NCBI GenBank assembly: GCA_045642925.1
Contig: JAZUJW010000014.1
Location: 23,416-87,415 of the forward strand
Direction: 5' to 3'
Length of the DNA stretch: 64,000 nt
Source of the DNA: Firm-04 sp045642925
GTDB taxonomy: Bacteria > Bacillota > Clostridia > Oscillospirales > Ruminococcaceae
In this document: piece after piece, positions 55,188 through 63,579 of the stretch
Layout: each line of letters starts with the position of its first letter
Numbering within the stretch: position 1 is the first letter of the stretch
Translations under genes and position numbers: made by a program
The notes under the pieces: model-generated
Seen by the model: only the letters and a program-made list of their open reading frames with translations
Told to the model about the DNA's origin: nothing
Database searches by the model: none

Positions 55188-55712
55188 ATGACAGTCAGAC
55201 AACTTGCCCGCGACAGCATCCTGCTGGCACTTGCTGCCGCTTTTTCTTTTCTGGAATCGCTGATTCCTTCCCCCGCAGGGATTCGTCTGGGACTTTCGGC
55301 ACTCATTCTCCTCTATGCCCTGCTGTTTCTCAAGCCCGCAGAAGGCACTGCCATTCTTCTGCTGAAATCCTGCTTTGTCTTTTTCACAAGAGGCGCATCC
55401 GCCGGCATCCTATCGCTTTCCGGCGGACTGCTTTCTTTTTTCTGCATGATGCTTTTATTGCATCTGCGTGCTTCCTTGCTGCTGACCAGTGCGTGCGGCG
55501 GCTTTTTGCATAATCTCGGACAGCTTGCGGCTGCATCCTGCATGATGCATTCCACTGCCATCTTTGCTTACCTGCCCATACTTGGTACAACGGGCATTCT
55601 GGCGGGCTGTCTGAACGCATACTGCTTTTTCCTGCTGCTGCGGGTACTTCCGCAGACGCAAACACCCCTTCTTTCACCCATGAAATCTACTCAGAAAGGC
55701 TGTCATTCATGA
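55188..55712 (+). CDS. Gx transporter family protein
   Basis: 174-residue membrane protein with about five helices and the RLGLSALILLYALLF segment, a family linked to heptaprenyl diphosphate synthase component I and found in ApbE/NusG-II/Rnf loci. It may supply a prenyl or flavin precursor to the outside; this is speculation. AAGGAGGAGG lies just before the ATG. Its stop overlaps the rnfC start. Confidence 0.8.
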   Translation: MTVRQLARDSILLALAAAFSFLESLIPSPAGIRLGLSALILLYALLFLKPAEGTAILLLKSCFVFFTRGASAGILSLSGGLLSFFCMMLLLHLRASLLLTSACGGFLHNLGQLAAASCMMHSTAIFAYLPILGTTGILAGCLNAYCFFLLLRVLPQTQTPLLSPMKSTQKGCHS

Positions 55713-56998
55713 AACATTTAGGCGGTACATTTCTCAGGCACCGAAAAAATACCGAAAGCCACCTTACAGAACTTCTGCCCATTCCGGCAACCGTCCGCAT
55801 CCCCCTCTCCATGCATATGGGAACACCCTGCACACCCGCTGTCAAGGTCGGTGACCACGTTTATATGGGACAATGCATCGGTACACCGAACGGAGATTTC
55901 AGCGTTCCGATTCATGCGTCCGTTTCAGGCACAGTCACAGCCATTGAAGATTATCTTTGCGTCAACGGCACCACCTGCGATGCCATCGTCATCGAAGCAG
56001 AGGAAGAACAGGCTTTTTCCCCCGAAATCCAGCCGCCGATGCTCAAAACCCGCGATGACCTCATTGAAGCAGCACGGAATGCCGGCTGTGTCGGACTCGG
56101 CGGTGCCGGCTTCCCAACGCATATCAAGCTTGCGGCAAAACAAAAACTCGATACGCTGGTCATCAATGCGGCAGAGTGTGAACCCTACCTGACTTCCGAT
56201 TTTCGTCAGATGATGGAACAGCCGGAAGATGTGCTCGGCGGCATTGAACTCATCATGAAGCTTATGAAAATCAAACAATGCCGCATCGGCATCGAGGACA
56301 ACAAAGCCGCCGCCATTCAGAAGCTTTCTGTCCTCTGCGAAAAAAAGAAAGGCATTGAGATTCGTCCGCTTCCGGCTAAATACCCGCAGGGCGCGGAGAA
56401 AGTCATGGTATACCACACGACAGGAAGAGTCATTCCTGAAGGAAAACTCGCTGCCGATGTCGGCGTTCTGCTGATGAATGTCAGTACGTGTGCTTTTTTA
56501 TATCAGTACAGTTTAAGCGGTATCCCGCTGATACAGCGGCGCGTCACTGTGGACGGCGATGCCGTCAAGCGTCCCTGTAATCTCATGGTTCCCATCGGAA
56601 CGCCTTATCATGCCTTGCTGGACTATGTCGGGTGCGACTATGAACACCTTGCACAGCTTCTTTGCGGCGGTCCCATGATGGGCAATGCCATCACCGACAT
56701 TGACAAACCCGTCTGTAAGCCCAACAATGGTCTGATCGCACTGACGGCTGCACCCCATCTCCATTCCTCTGCCTGCATCCGCTGCGGACGCTGCATGAAA
56801 GCCTGTCCCATGCGCCTGATGCCAATGGAACTTGAACGTGCCTATCAGAAGAAAGATACGGCAATGCTGCAAAAATATCACCTCTCCCTTTGCATGAACT
56901 GCGGATGCTGTTCCTATGTCTGCCCTGCAAAGCGTCCGCTGGCAGAAACCAACCAATTGGCAAAAGAACTGCTGAACAATGCCCGAAAGGAGTCATAA
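55709..56998 (+). CDS. rnfC: Rnf electron transport complex subunit RnfC
   Basis: 429-residue NADH-oxidising subunit on the cytoplasmic face. Glycine-rich GLGGAGFPTHIKLA (near 125) binds the nucleotide and FMN; two 4Fe-4S sites CIRCGRCMKACPM and CMNCGCCSYVCPA near the end pass electrons on. The quinone reductase-like N-terminal domain is complete. The order rnfCDGEAB that begins here is the clostridial one. It overlaps the preceding stop. Confidence 0.96.
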   Translation: MKHLGGTFLRHRKNTESHLTELLPIPATVRIPLSMHMGTPCTPAVKVGDHVYMGQCIGTPNGDFSVPIHASVSGTVTAIEDYLCVNGTTCDAIVIEAEEEQAFSPEIQPPMLKTRDDLIEAARNAGCVGLGGAGFPTHIKLAAKQKLDTLVINAAECEPYLTSDFRQMMEQPEDVLGGIELIMKLMKIKQCRIGIEDNKAAAIQKLSVLCEKKKGIEIRPLPAKYPQGAEKVMVYHTTGRVIPEGKLAADVGVLLMNVSTCAFLYQYSLSGIPLIQRRVTVDGDAVKRPCNLMVPIGTPYHALLDYVGCDYEHLAQLLCGGPMMGNAITDIDKPVCKPNNGLIALTAAPHLHSSACIRCGRCMKACPMRLMPMELERAYQKKDTAMLQKYHLSLCMNCGCCSYVCPAKRPLAETNQLAKELLNNARKES

Positions 56999-57001
56999 CC
57001 C

Positions 57002-57928
57002 TTGAATCTGCTTCATGTTTCTCCTACGCCACATGAACGTGCGGCGATCTCAACACAAAAAATCATGCTCTGCGTCCTGATCTCTCTGATGCCCGCTGCC
57101 ATTGCAGGCTGCATCCTGTTTGGCGGCAAAGCAGCGGCGGTACTTGGCGTTTCTGTTGCTTCTGCTATTGTCTGGGAAGCCCTTTCCCGTCTGCTGATGA
57201 AACGTCCGCAGACCATTGCAGACGGCAGCGCAGCCGTCACGGGACTTTTGCTGGGACTCAATCTCCCCTCTACCATTTCGCTGACGAAAGTCTGTATCGG
57301 CACATTCGTTGCCATTGTCATCGTCAAGCAGCTTTTTGGCGGACTCGGTCAGAATTTTGCGAACCCCGCCATTGTTGCACGCATTGTCCTGCTGATTTCA
57401 TTTCAGGGCGCAATGACCAACTGGCGCCTTCCGCTGACGGATGCCTCCGCTTCCGCAACACCCCTGCTTTCCCGCAACGCAAGCTACATGGAACTGCTGA
57501 TGGGCAATACTGCGGGATGCATCGGAGAAACCTGCGCCATTGCCCTTTTATTGGGCGGACTGTACCTTTGGCTGCGCGGCATCATTTCCTGTGCTGCCCC
57601 CATCGGCATGGTCGGCACCGTTGCCGTATGCAGCCTGATTTTCGGTGAAGACCCGCTGTATCAGATCCTTGCGGGCGGTTTGCTGCTGGGGGCTGTTTTC
57701 ATGGCAACAGACTATGTCACCACGCCGCTGACCAAAAGCGGCAAATTCATTTTCGGCATCGGCTGCGGCATTCTGACCTTTGTGATCCGCGAATGGGGCG
57801 GCTATCCCGAAGGCGTTTCCTTCTCGATTCTGCTGATGAATCTGCTGACACCGTTCATTGACCGCCTGACTGCCCTGAAACCGTTCGGTTCTCAGAAACA
57901 GCCAAAGAAAGCGCAAGCCGATGCATGA
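57002..57928 (+). CDS. rnfD: Rnf electron transport complex subunit RnfD
   Basis: 308-residue membrane subunit with about nine helices. The flavinylation site SATPLL (151-156) places FMN on Thr153, a target for ApbE. Translation starts at TTG 57002 with AAAGGAG eight bases before. The C-terminus overlaps rnfG by eight bases. Confidence 0.95.
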   Translation: MNLLHVSPTPHERAAISTQKIMLCVLISLMPAAIAGCILFGGKAAAVLGVSVASAIVWEALSRLLMKRPQTIADGSAAVTGLLLGLNLPSTISLTKVCIGTFVAIVIVKQLFGGLGQNFANPAIVARIVLLISFQGAMTNWRLPLTDASASATPLLSRNASYMELLMGNTAGCIGETCAIALLLGGLYLWLRGIISCAAPIGMVGTVAVCSLIFGEDPLYQILAGGLLLGAVFMATDYVTTPLTKSGKFIFGIGCGILTFVIREWGGYPEGVSFSILLMNLLTPFIDRLTALKPFGSQKQPKKAQADA

Positions 57929-58439
57929 AGCCGTAAAATCAAGCCTTGTGCTGACGCTTGTCTGTGCCTGTACCTGCGGACTGCTTGCACTGGGCAATGC
58001 CGTCACAAAAGAGAAAATTGCCGCCACCGAAGCAGAAGCATTCCAGACACGCCTGACCAAAAACTTCGGAGAACATCTCTACCAGACGCTTCCCCTTTCC
58101 TATGACGGCATCTCTCAGATCATCACGGACAGGCAGGGACAGTTCATTTTTGAGATTTTCTCAGACGGATACGAAAAAAACAGTCAGCATCTTCTCATTG
58201 GTCTGAATGCGGAAGGGGCTGTCACGAAAATCTGTGTCGTATCCATCACCGATTCCCCGACACAGGCTGAAAAAGTACAGGAAGATGCTTTTCTTTCCCA
58301 GTTTTACGGCGTTTCTGATTCTTCTGACGCTTATGATGCCGTTTCCGGCGCGACCAAATCCTCCGGTGGTATCCATTCTGCTGTAAAATTAGCACTCGAC
58401 ACATTCCATATTCACAGGGAGGAAATCAAAAATGGCTGA
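57921..58439 (+). CDS. rnfG: Rnf electron transport complex subunit RnfG
   Basis: 172 residues with a membrane helix near 8-25 and an outside FMN-binding domain. Thr145 in SGAT (142-145) is the FMN attachment residue made by ApbE. It passes electrons between RnfD and RnfC or RnfB. It overlaps both neighbours. Confidence 0.95.
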   Translation: MHEAVKSSLVLTLVCACTCGLLALGNAVTKEKIAATEAEAFQTRLTKNFGEHLYQTLPLSYDGISQIITDRQGQFIFEIFSDGYEKNSQHLLIGLNAEGAVTKICVVSITDSPTQAEKVQEDAFLSQFYGVSDSSDAYDAVSGATKSSGGIHSAVKLALDTFHIHREEIKNG

Positions 58440-59109
58440 ACATTCTTCACTTTCTCCATGGAAAGAATTTACCAAAGGCATCCTGCGCGAAAATCCCAAC
58501 CTCATCGGACTGCTTGGAATGTGTCCGACGCTTGCCATGACGCAGGAAGCAAAAAATGCCGTCGGCATGGGACTTGCGACCACATTCGTCCTGATTGGTT
58601 CGAATGCGGTCATTTCCGCACTGCGCAAAGTCATTCCGAAAGCGGTCAAACTCCCCGCTTATATTGTCATCATTGCAGGCTTCGTGACGCTGATACAATT
58701 TTTGCTGCACGGCTTTTTCCCTGAACTCTACACGGCGCTTGGCACATTTCTTTCGCTGATTACCGTCAACTGCATCATTCTGGGACGTGCAGAACTGTTT
58801 GCCTGCAAGCATACAGTCATCCGTTCCGTGTTGGACGGTGCAGGCATGGGCATCGGGTTTACGCTGTCGCTGTTTGTGGTCGGCTCCATTCGGGAACTGT
58901 TCGGGGCAGGTACATGGCTCGGCTTTCCGATCGCAGTCGGCTGGAACATCCCGATTCTCACATTGGCACCGGGCGGTTTCTTCGTCCTCGGCATTGTCAT
59001 CGCTGTCGTATCCAAGCTGAGCCGTCAGAAAGTACCGCGCACCATCGGCTGTCAAGGCTGTCCGCTTGCAAATTCCTGCGCTTCCTCGAAGGGAGGCTGT
59101 TCGGAATGA
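58432..59109 (+). CDS. rnfE: Rnf electron transport complex subunit RnfE
   Basis: 225-residue membrane subunit paralogous to RnfA, with NPNLIGLLGMCPTLAMT near the N-terminus and six helices. The last residues are Cys-rich (GCQGCPLANSCASSKGGCS), an unusual tail compared with most RnfE, possibly a further metal site. It overlaps rnfG by eight bases. Confidence 0.95.
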   Translation: MAEHSSLSPWKEFTKGILRENPNLIGLLGMCPTLAMTQEAKNAVGMGLATTFVLIGSNAVISALRKVIPKAVKLPAYIVIIAGFVTLIQFLLHGFFPELYTALGTFLSLITVNCIILGRAELFACKHTVIRSVLDGAGMGIGFTLSLFVVGSIRELFGAGTWLGFPIAVGWNIPILTLAPGGFFVLGIVIAVVSKLSRQKVPRTIGCQGCPLANSCASSKGGCSE

Positions 59110-59699
59110 GCGTCTTTACCATTGTCCTTTCCGCCATATTTACGGAAAATTTTGTGCTTTCCAAATTCATGGGCTGCTGTCCGTTTCTGGGGGTATCCAA
59201 AAAACTCGGCTCTGCTGTCGGCATGGGTTTGGCAGTGATTTTCGTCATGGTCTGTTCCACCGCGATCACCTACCCGATCCATATGCTGGTACTGCTTCCG
59301 CACGACCTTGCCTATCTCCAGACCATGGCGTTCATTCTCATTATTGCCGTATTTGTACAGTTGGTCGAAATTATCCTGCGCAAGGCACTCCCGCCGCTTT
59401 ATAAGGCACTGGGCGTCTACCTGCCGCTGATCACCACCAACTGTGCCGTACTTGGCGTGACCATCCTGAATGTCGATTTATTCGCGGGCTGTGCCACATT
59501 CGCCGAAGGCTACCTCAAAGCCTTGCTCTATGCGGCGTGCGCAGGCATTGGCTTTACGCTGGCACTGATTTTGTTTGCAGGTGTACGCGAACGCCTTGAA
59601 ACCGCAGATATCCCCACATTCTTTCAGGGCATTCCTGCCACACTCGTGGCGGCATCCATCGTTTCCCTCAGCTTTCTGGCATTCAGCGGAATGTCCTGA
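59106..59699 (+). CDS. rnfA: Rnf electron transport complex subunit RnfA
   Basis: 197-residue membrane subunit that, with RnfE, holds the cross-membrane iron-sulfur site and ion path. FTENFVLSKFMGCCPFLGVSK and ITTNCAVLG segments are conserved. ATG 59106 overlaps the rnfE stop. Confidence 0.96.
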   Translation: MSVFTIVLSAIFTENFVLSKFMGCCPFLGVSKKLGSAVGMGLAVIFVMVCSTAITYPIHMLVLLPHDLAYLQTMAFILIIAVFVQLVEIILRKALPPLYKALGVYLPLITTNCAVLGVTILNVDLFAGCATFAEGYLKALLYAACAGIGFTLALILFAGVRERLETADIPTFFQGIPATLVAASIVSLSFLAFSGMS

Positions 59700-59713
59700 A
59701 TGGGGGTGCGATC

Positions 59714-60517
59714 ATGTTCGAAACATACTTGTTCCCGATCCTGCTTTTTGCGGGCATCGGACTTGCTGCGGCAGTCCTGCTTTCCATCATCAGCAAAGTT
59801 TTTTCCACACAGACCGATGAACGCATCACACAAATTGCGGATGAACTGCCAAGTGCCAACTGCGGCGCGTGCGGATTTGCGGGCTGTTCAGATTACGCAG
59901 AAGCCATTGTCGGTAAAAACACGCCCACAAATCTCTGCAAGGTCGGCGGAACCCCTGTTGCCGCGAAAATTGCCGCCATCATGGGAACTGAACCGCAGGC
60001 AGTCAAGGCAGAAATTGCCGTACTGCACTGTCACGGCACCTGCAACCAGATCACACGTAAATTCATCTATGACGGCATTCACACCTGTTCTGCCGCAAAA
60101 AAATTTTACCTTGGCAGCAGCGGATGCGTTCACGGCTGCATCGGACTGGGCGACTGTCAGACCGCCTGCGAATATGGTGCGATCTCTGTTGTGAACGGCA
60201 TTGCGAATATTCAGCCGGGGCTTTGCCGCGCCTGCGGAAAATGCATCAAAACCTGCCCAAACGGGCTGATTTCCCTGCGTCCCACGCTCAAACACTATGA
60301 TGTGCGCTGTTCTTCGACCGACAAAGGCAGGATCACGCGCGTCGTCTGCAAAGTTGGCTGTATCGGATGTAAGATCTGTGAAAAGAAATGCATCCACAAA
60401 GCGATCCATGTCGAAAACAACCACGCAATAATCGACTACCATCTTTGTAAAAGCTGCGGGATCTGCTACGATGCGTGTCCCACGGGCGCTATTTGCAATT
60501 GTGAAGAAATCGACTGA
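59714..60517 (+). CDS. rnfB: Rnf electron transport complex subunit RnfB
   Basis: 267-residue ferredoxin-oxidising subunit. One N-terminal helix, then a Fe-S domain (NCGACGFAGCSDYA), then three or more 4Fe-4S sites (CRACGKCIKTCP, CIGCKICEKKC, CKSCGICYDACP). It accepts electrons from ferredoxin; Rnf then reduces NAD+ while pumping Na+ or H+. It ends the run; six bases later repeat copy 3 begins. Confidence 0.95.
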   Translation: MFETYLFPILLFAGIGLAAAVLLSIISKVFSTQTDERITQIADELPSANCGACGFAGCSDYAEAIVGKNTPTNLCKVGGTPVAAKIAAIMGTEPQAVKAEIAVLHCHGTCNQITRKFIYDGIHTCSAAKKFYLGSSGCVHGCIGLGDCQTACEYGAISVVNGIANIQPGLCRACGKCIKTCPNGLISLRPTLKHYDVRCSSTDKGRITRVVCKVGCIGCKICEKKCIHKAIHVENNHAIIDYHLCKSCGICYDACPTGAICNCEEID

Positions 60518-60522
60518 AATTC

Positions 60523-60670
60523 AGGCAACACCGCACAGAGCCGGTGGTACAGATACGCAGTCAGATTGTACAGAAATGATGCCAAGCAAAGAATTTCTGT
60601 GCAAGATGGCGGAAAATCTGCAAGTAGATGTGCCGCCAAGCCGTCAGGCGTGCTTTGTGCGGTGTTGCCT
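60523..60670 (+). repeat. MITE-like repeat, copy 3
   Basis: 148 bases with AGGCAACACCGCACAGAG and CTTTGTGCGGTGTTGCCT ends. The middle matches copy 1 with several deletions (for example the block around 2690-2720 is missing). It separates convergent rnfB and thiT and may serve both as a terminator. The right flank is TA; the left is TC. Confidence 0.85.
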
Positions 60671-60675
60671 TAATA

Positions 60676-61230
60676 TCATCGGGCAATCATTCTTTTCGCA
60701 GAGGGAACACGCATGAGCACGTAGGTGCCAAGCATGGTGAGAATGCATTCAGGAAGCATGAAAGCGCCGTTATAGCAGAGGGAATAGAGCCATACATTTG
60801 ACCATCCACTCCAGATGGCGAAAACAGTACCGCCGGAAATGACATGGCAAAGGAAACGGAGGAAAATGGCAAGCGCGATGCCGCCAAGCATACCTACAGT
60901 ACCCTTATGGCGGAAAATGCCGGCAAGACCAAGGACGGTAAAGGCGAGGAGGTAATCGACAAAGATGCAGGCAAGGACGGCTTCACGGGATAAGCCCCAT
61001 GAAAGAGCAGCACCAAGGTCGAGAAACAGTTGGAGAAGGGAATAGGCGAAGGAGGTACCGATGCCCCATGACACGCCGTATTTGATGGAAACAAGGCAAA
61101 TGGGGAGCATACTGAGTGGCGTGATGCTGCCGCCGAGCGGCATTTTGAAGATGGTCACCATACTGAGGACGGTTGAGAGGGCAATCATCATGGCAGAGGT
61201 GACGAGGCGGATGATTTTTTCGTGTTTCAT
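60676..61230 (-). CDS. thiT: Thiamine transporter ThiT (ECF substrate-binding subunit)
   Basis: 184-residue integral membrane subunit with six helices, which binds thiamine and works with the shared EcfAA'T module encoded elsewhere. LGGSITPLSMLPI and GVSWGI segments, and the DYLLAFTVLGLAG region, match ThiT. It is controlled by the TPP riboswitch directly upstream. ATG 61230 has AAGGAAG; eight codons of open frame upstream lack one. Confidence 0.92.
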   Translation of the reverse strand: MKHEKIIRLVTSAMMIALSTVLSMVTIFKMPLGGSITPLSMLPICLVSIKYGVSWGIGTSFAYSLLQLFLDLGAALSWGLSREAVLACIFVDYLLAFTVLGLAGIFRHKGTVGMLGGIALAIFLRFLCHVISGGTVFAIWSGWSNVWLYSLCYNGAFMLPECILTMLGTYVLMRVPSAKRMIAR

Positions 61231-61252
61231 TCGAAAGCTTCCTTTCTGCGGC

Positions 61253-61288
61253 AAAAAAACGCCGCGGAGGGATAACTCCGAGGCGTTT
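61253..61288 (-). terminator. Riboswitch-controlled terminator before thiT
   Basis: AACGCCTCGGAG pairs with CTCCGCGGCGTT around TTATCC, followed by seven T on the minus strand, 23 bases before the ATG. Confidence 0.9.
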
Positions 61289-61302
61289 GGATACAGAAGG
61301 TG

Positions 61303-61390
61303 TATTTCCCTACGTCGGCATTATCCGAATCAGGTTACGGGTCATCGCGTTTACGCGAAATCTCAGCCTGTCACACAAGCTCCCCTATTG
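61303..61390 (-). promoter_or_regulatory. TPP riboswitch of thiT
   Basis: On the minus strand GGGGAGC, CTGAGA, ACCCGTAACCTGAT and GGATAATGCCGACGTAGGGAA occur in the order and spacing of the THI element. TPP binding should favour the terminator at 61288-61253. Confidence 0.95.
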
Positions 61391-61399
61391 AACGAAAAT

Positions 61400-61428
61400 A
61401 TTATAGCACAAGCGGAATGGAATGTCAA
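61400..61428 (-). promoter_or_regulatory. Promoter of thiT
   Basis: Minus-strand consensus TTGACA and TATAAT with 17 bases between, just upstream of the riboswitch. Confidence 0.92.
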
Positions 61429-61470
61429 GAGGGAAAACGGTCGAAAAAAGCGTTTTCGTGGAATGAAAAA

Positions 61471-62289
61471 TCACATTGCCCCAATGCTCTCTCGCACCAA
61501 TTTCTCAAACATCGGTGCAGCCGCATCTCCTGCCGCTTTCACTTCTTCATGACAAAGCGGTGTCGGTGAAATGCCCGCAGCCAAATTCGAAATGCACGAA
61601 ATACCACAAATCTCCATGCCGCAATGACGTGCCGCGATCGCTTCGATCGCCGTACTCATGCCGACCGCATCTGCACCCAGCATCCGATACATCCGTATCT
61701 CCGCAGGAGATTCATAAGCAGGGCCAGCCGTCTGCACATAGACACCCTCATGCAGCGGAATATTCGCATTCACAGCGATTTTACGGATAATCGCTTGCAG
61801 GCGCGGACTGTAGATCGCACTCATGTCAGGAAAACGTACGCCCAGCTTGTCAATATTCGCACCCCGCAGCGGCGATGGCACAAAGCTTGAGATCTGGTCG
61901 GTGATCATCATGAATTCGCCTGCTTTCATGCCGTGGCGAATTCCACCCGCCGCATTCGTCAGGAACAGAATCTGCGCGCCCAGCAAATGCAGCAGACGAA
62001 TCGGCATGACTGCATCTTCCGGCGCATAGCCCTCGTACATATGCACTCTGCCCTGCATCACTGCCACTCCAACACCGTCACACCAGCCAAACACAAACCG
62101 TCCTGCATGACCTGCAACAGTCGAAACAGGGAAATGCGGAATCTCACTGTAATCCAGCGTTTCCACGATGTCGATTTTCTCTGCAAATGCACCTAAGCCT
62201 GAACCCAGTACCAGGGCAATGCGCGGCTGAAAATGAATTTTCGTTTTGGCAAATTCATATGCTGCATACAGTTTTTCTTCAGTCGTCAT
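61471..62289 (-). CDS. punA: Purine nucleoside phosphorylase
   Basis: 272-residue trimeric (class II) PNP that splits inosine or guanosine with phosphate. LGSGLGAFAEKI (phosphate loop), GHAGRFVFG, NAAGGIRHG and GMSTAIEAIAARH with the ribose and base contacts are all there. Four bases separate it from ahcY, so they are one operon. It clears nucleoside made from adenosine after AhcY if an adenosine deaminase acts between. Confidence 0.95.
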   Translation of the reverse strand: MTTEEKLYAAYEFAKTKIHFQPRIALVLGSGLGAFAEKIDIVETLDYSEIPHFPVSTVAGHAGRFVFGWCDGVGVAVMQGRVHMYEGYAPEDAVMPIRLLHLLGAQILFLTNAAGGIRHGMKAGEFMMITDQISSFVPSPLRGANIDKLGVRFPDMSAIYSPRLQAIIRKIAVNANIPLHEGVYVQTAGPAYESPAEIRMYRMLGADAVGMSTAIEAIAARHCGMEICGISCISNLAAGISPTPLCHEEVKAAGDAAAPMFEKLVRESIGAM

Positions 62290-62292
62290 GTG

Positions 62293-63543
62293 TTACGCCT
62301 CCCCTGCATTACCGTAAAGATATTCGTGCTGTTCATCCGTCAGCGTGTCGATTTCTACATTCATACTGCGCAATTTGCGCCATGCCACAGCCTCATCGAC
62401 TGCACGCGGCACGTTGTTCAGCATTGCAGTAACGTCACTGCGATGCTCGATCAGCCATTGTGCACTCAATGCCTGAATCGCAAAACTCATGTCCATGATC
62501 TCTGCGGGATGACCGTCACCAGCCGCCAGATTGACAAGTCTGCCTTCTGCAATGACATAAATCGTCTTGCCGTTCGGAAGCACATAGCCCATGATATTGT
62601 TGCGGGCGGGGAAACTCTTGACTGCAAGTGCCCGCAGTCCTGCCATGTCCACTTCTACATCAAAATGTCCTGCATTGCAAAGAATTGCACCTTCGTGCAT
62701 TTTCATGAAGCTTTGTTCGGTGATGACCTGTTTGCAGCCTGTCACGGTCACGAAGAAATCACCGATTGCGGCAGCCTGTTCCATGCGCATGACATGGAAG
62801 CCGTCCATGACTGCTTCGATTGCCTTGACAGGGTCAACTTCGGTGACAATGACGTTTGCGCCAAGTCCTTTTGCACGCATTGCCGCACCTTTTCCGCACC
62901 AGCCATAGCCCGCAATGACAACATTTTTACCAGCGACGATCAAATTTGTGGTACGGTTGATACCATCCCAGACGGATTGTCCTGTACCGTAGCGATTATC
63001 GAACAGGTGCTTGCAGTCGGCATCATTGACCAGCATCATCGGGAATTGCAGCTTGCCAGCCGCAGCCATGGCTTTCAGACGGAGAATACCTGTCGTGGTT
63101 TCCTCACAGCCGCCGATCACATTTTCGAGATATTCAGGATATTCGCTGTGGATGAGGGAAACGAGGTCGCCGCCGTCATCAATGATGAAATGAGGCTGTG
63201 CCTCGATGACACGGCGGGTATGTGCTTCGTATTCTTCGGGTGTCGTACCATGCCATGCAAAGACATTCAGACCGCCGTGTACCAGTGCCGCTGCCACATC
63301 ATCCTGCGTGGAAAGCGGATTGGAGCCTGTGATGTACATTTCTGCGCCGCCCGCCGCCATGACACGGCAGAGGTACGCAGTTTTTGCTTCCAGATGAATG
63401 GAGAGTGCAATGCGCAGACCAAGCAGCGGCTTCGTTGCCAAAAAATCAGCTTCAATACTGCGCAGAAGCGGCATATTGCCCTTTACCCAAGCAATTTTCT
63501 GTTCGCCGCTTTCCCAGAGGTTGATATCACGAATTTCAGACAT
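62293..63543 (-). CDS. ahcY: Adenosylhomocysteinase
   Basis: 416-residue NAD+-dependent enzyme that splits S-adenosylhomocysteine to adenosine and homocysteine. The NAD motif GYGWCGKGAAMRAKGLGA is near 220, with STQDDVAAAL, KTVDDGGDL-like IIDDGGDLVS, and EGRLVNLAAGDGHPAEIMD near the end. Length is that of short bacterial forms. ATG 63543 has AAAGGA. Removing SAH protects methyltransferases. Confidence 0.96.
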   Translation of the reverse strand: MSEIRDINLWESGEQKIAWVKGNMPLLRSIEADFLATKPLLGLRIALSIHLEAKTAYLCRVMAAGGAEMYITGSNPLSTQDDVAAALVHGGLNVFAWHGTTPEEYEAHTRRVIEAQPHFIIDDGGDLVSLIHSEYPEYLENVIGGCEETTTGILRLKAMAAAGKLQFPMMLVNDADCKHLFDNRYGTGQSVWDGINRTTNLIVAGKNVVIAGYGWCGKGAAMRAKGLGANVIVTEVDPVKAIEAVMDGFHVMRMEQAAAIGDFFVTVTGCKQVITEQSFMKMHEGAILCNAGHFDVEVDMAGLRALAVKSFPARNNIMGYVLPNGKTIYVIAEGRLVNLAAGDGHPAEIMDMSFAIQALSAQWLIEHRSDVTAMLNNVPRAVDEAVAWRKLRSMNVEIDTLTDEQHEYLYGNAGEA

Positions 63544-63579
63544 ATCATCATTCCTTTCTTGTACCAATACCATATAATG

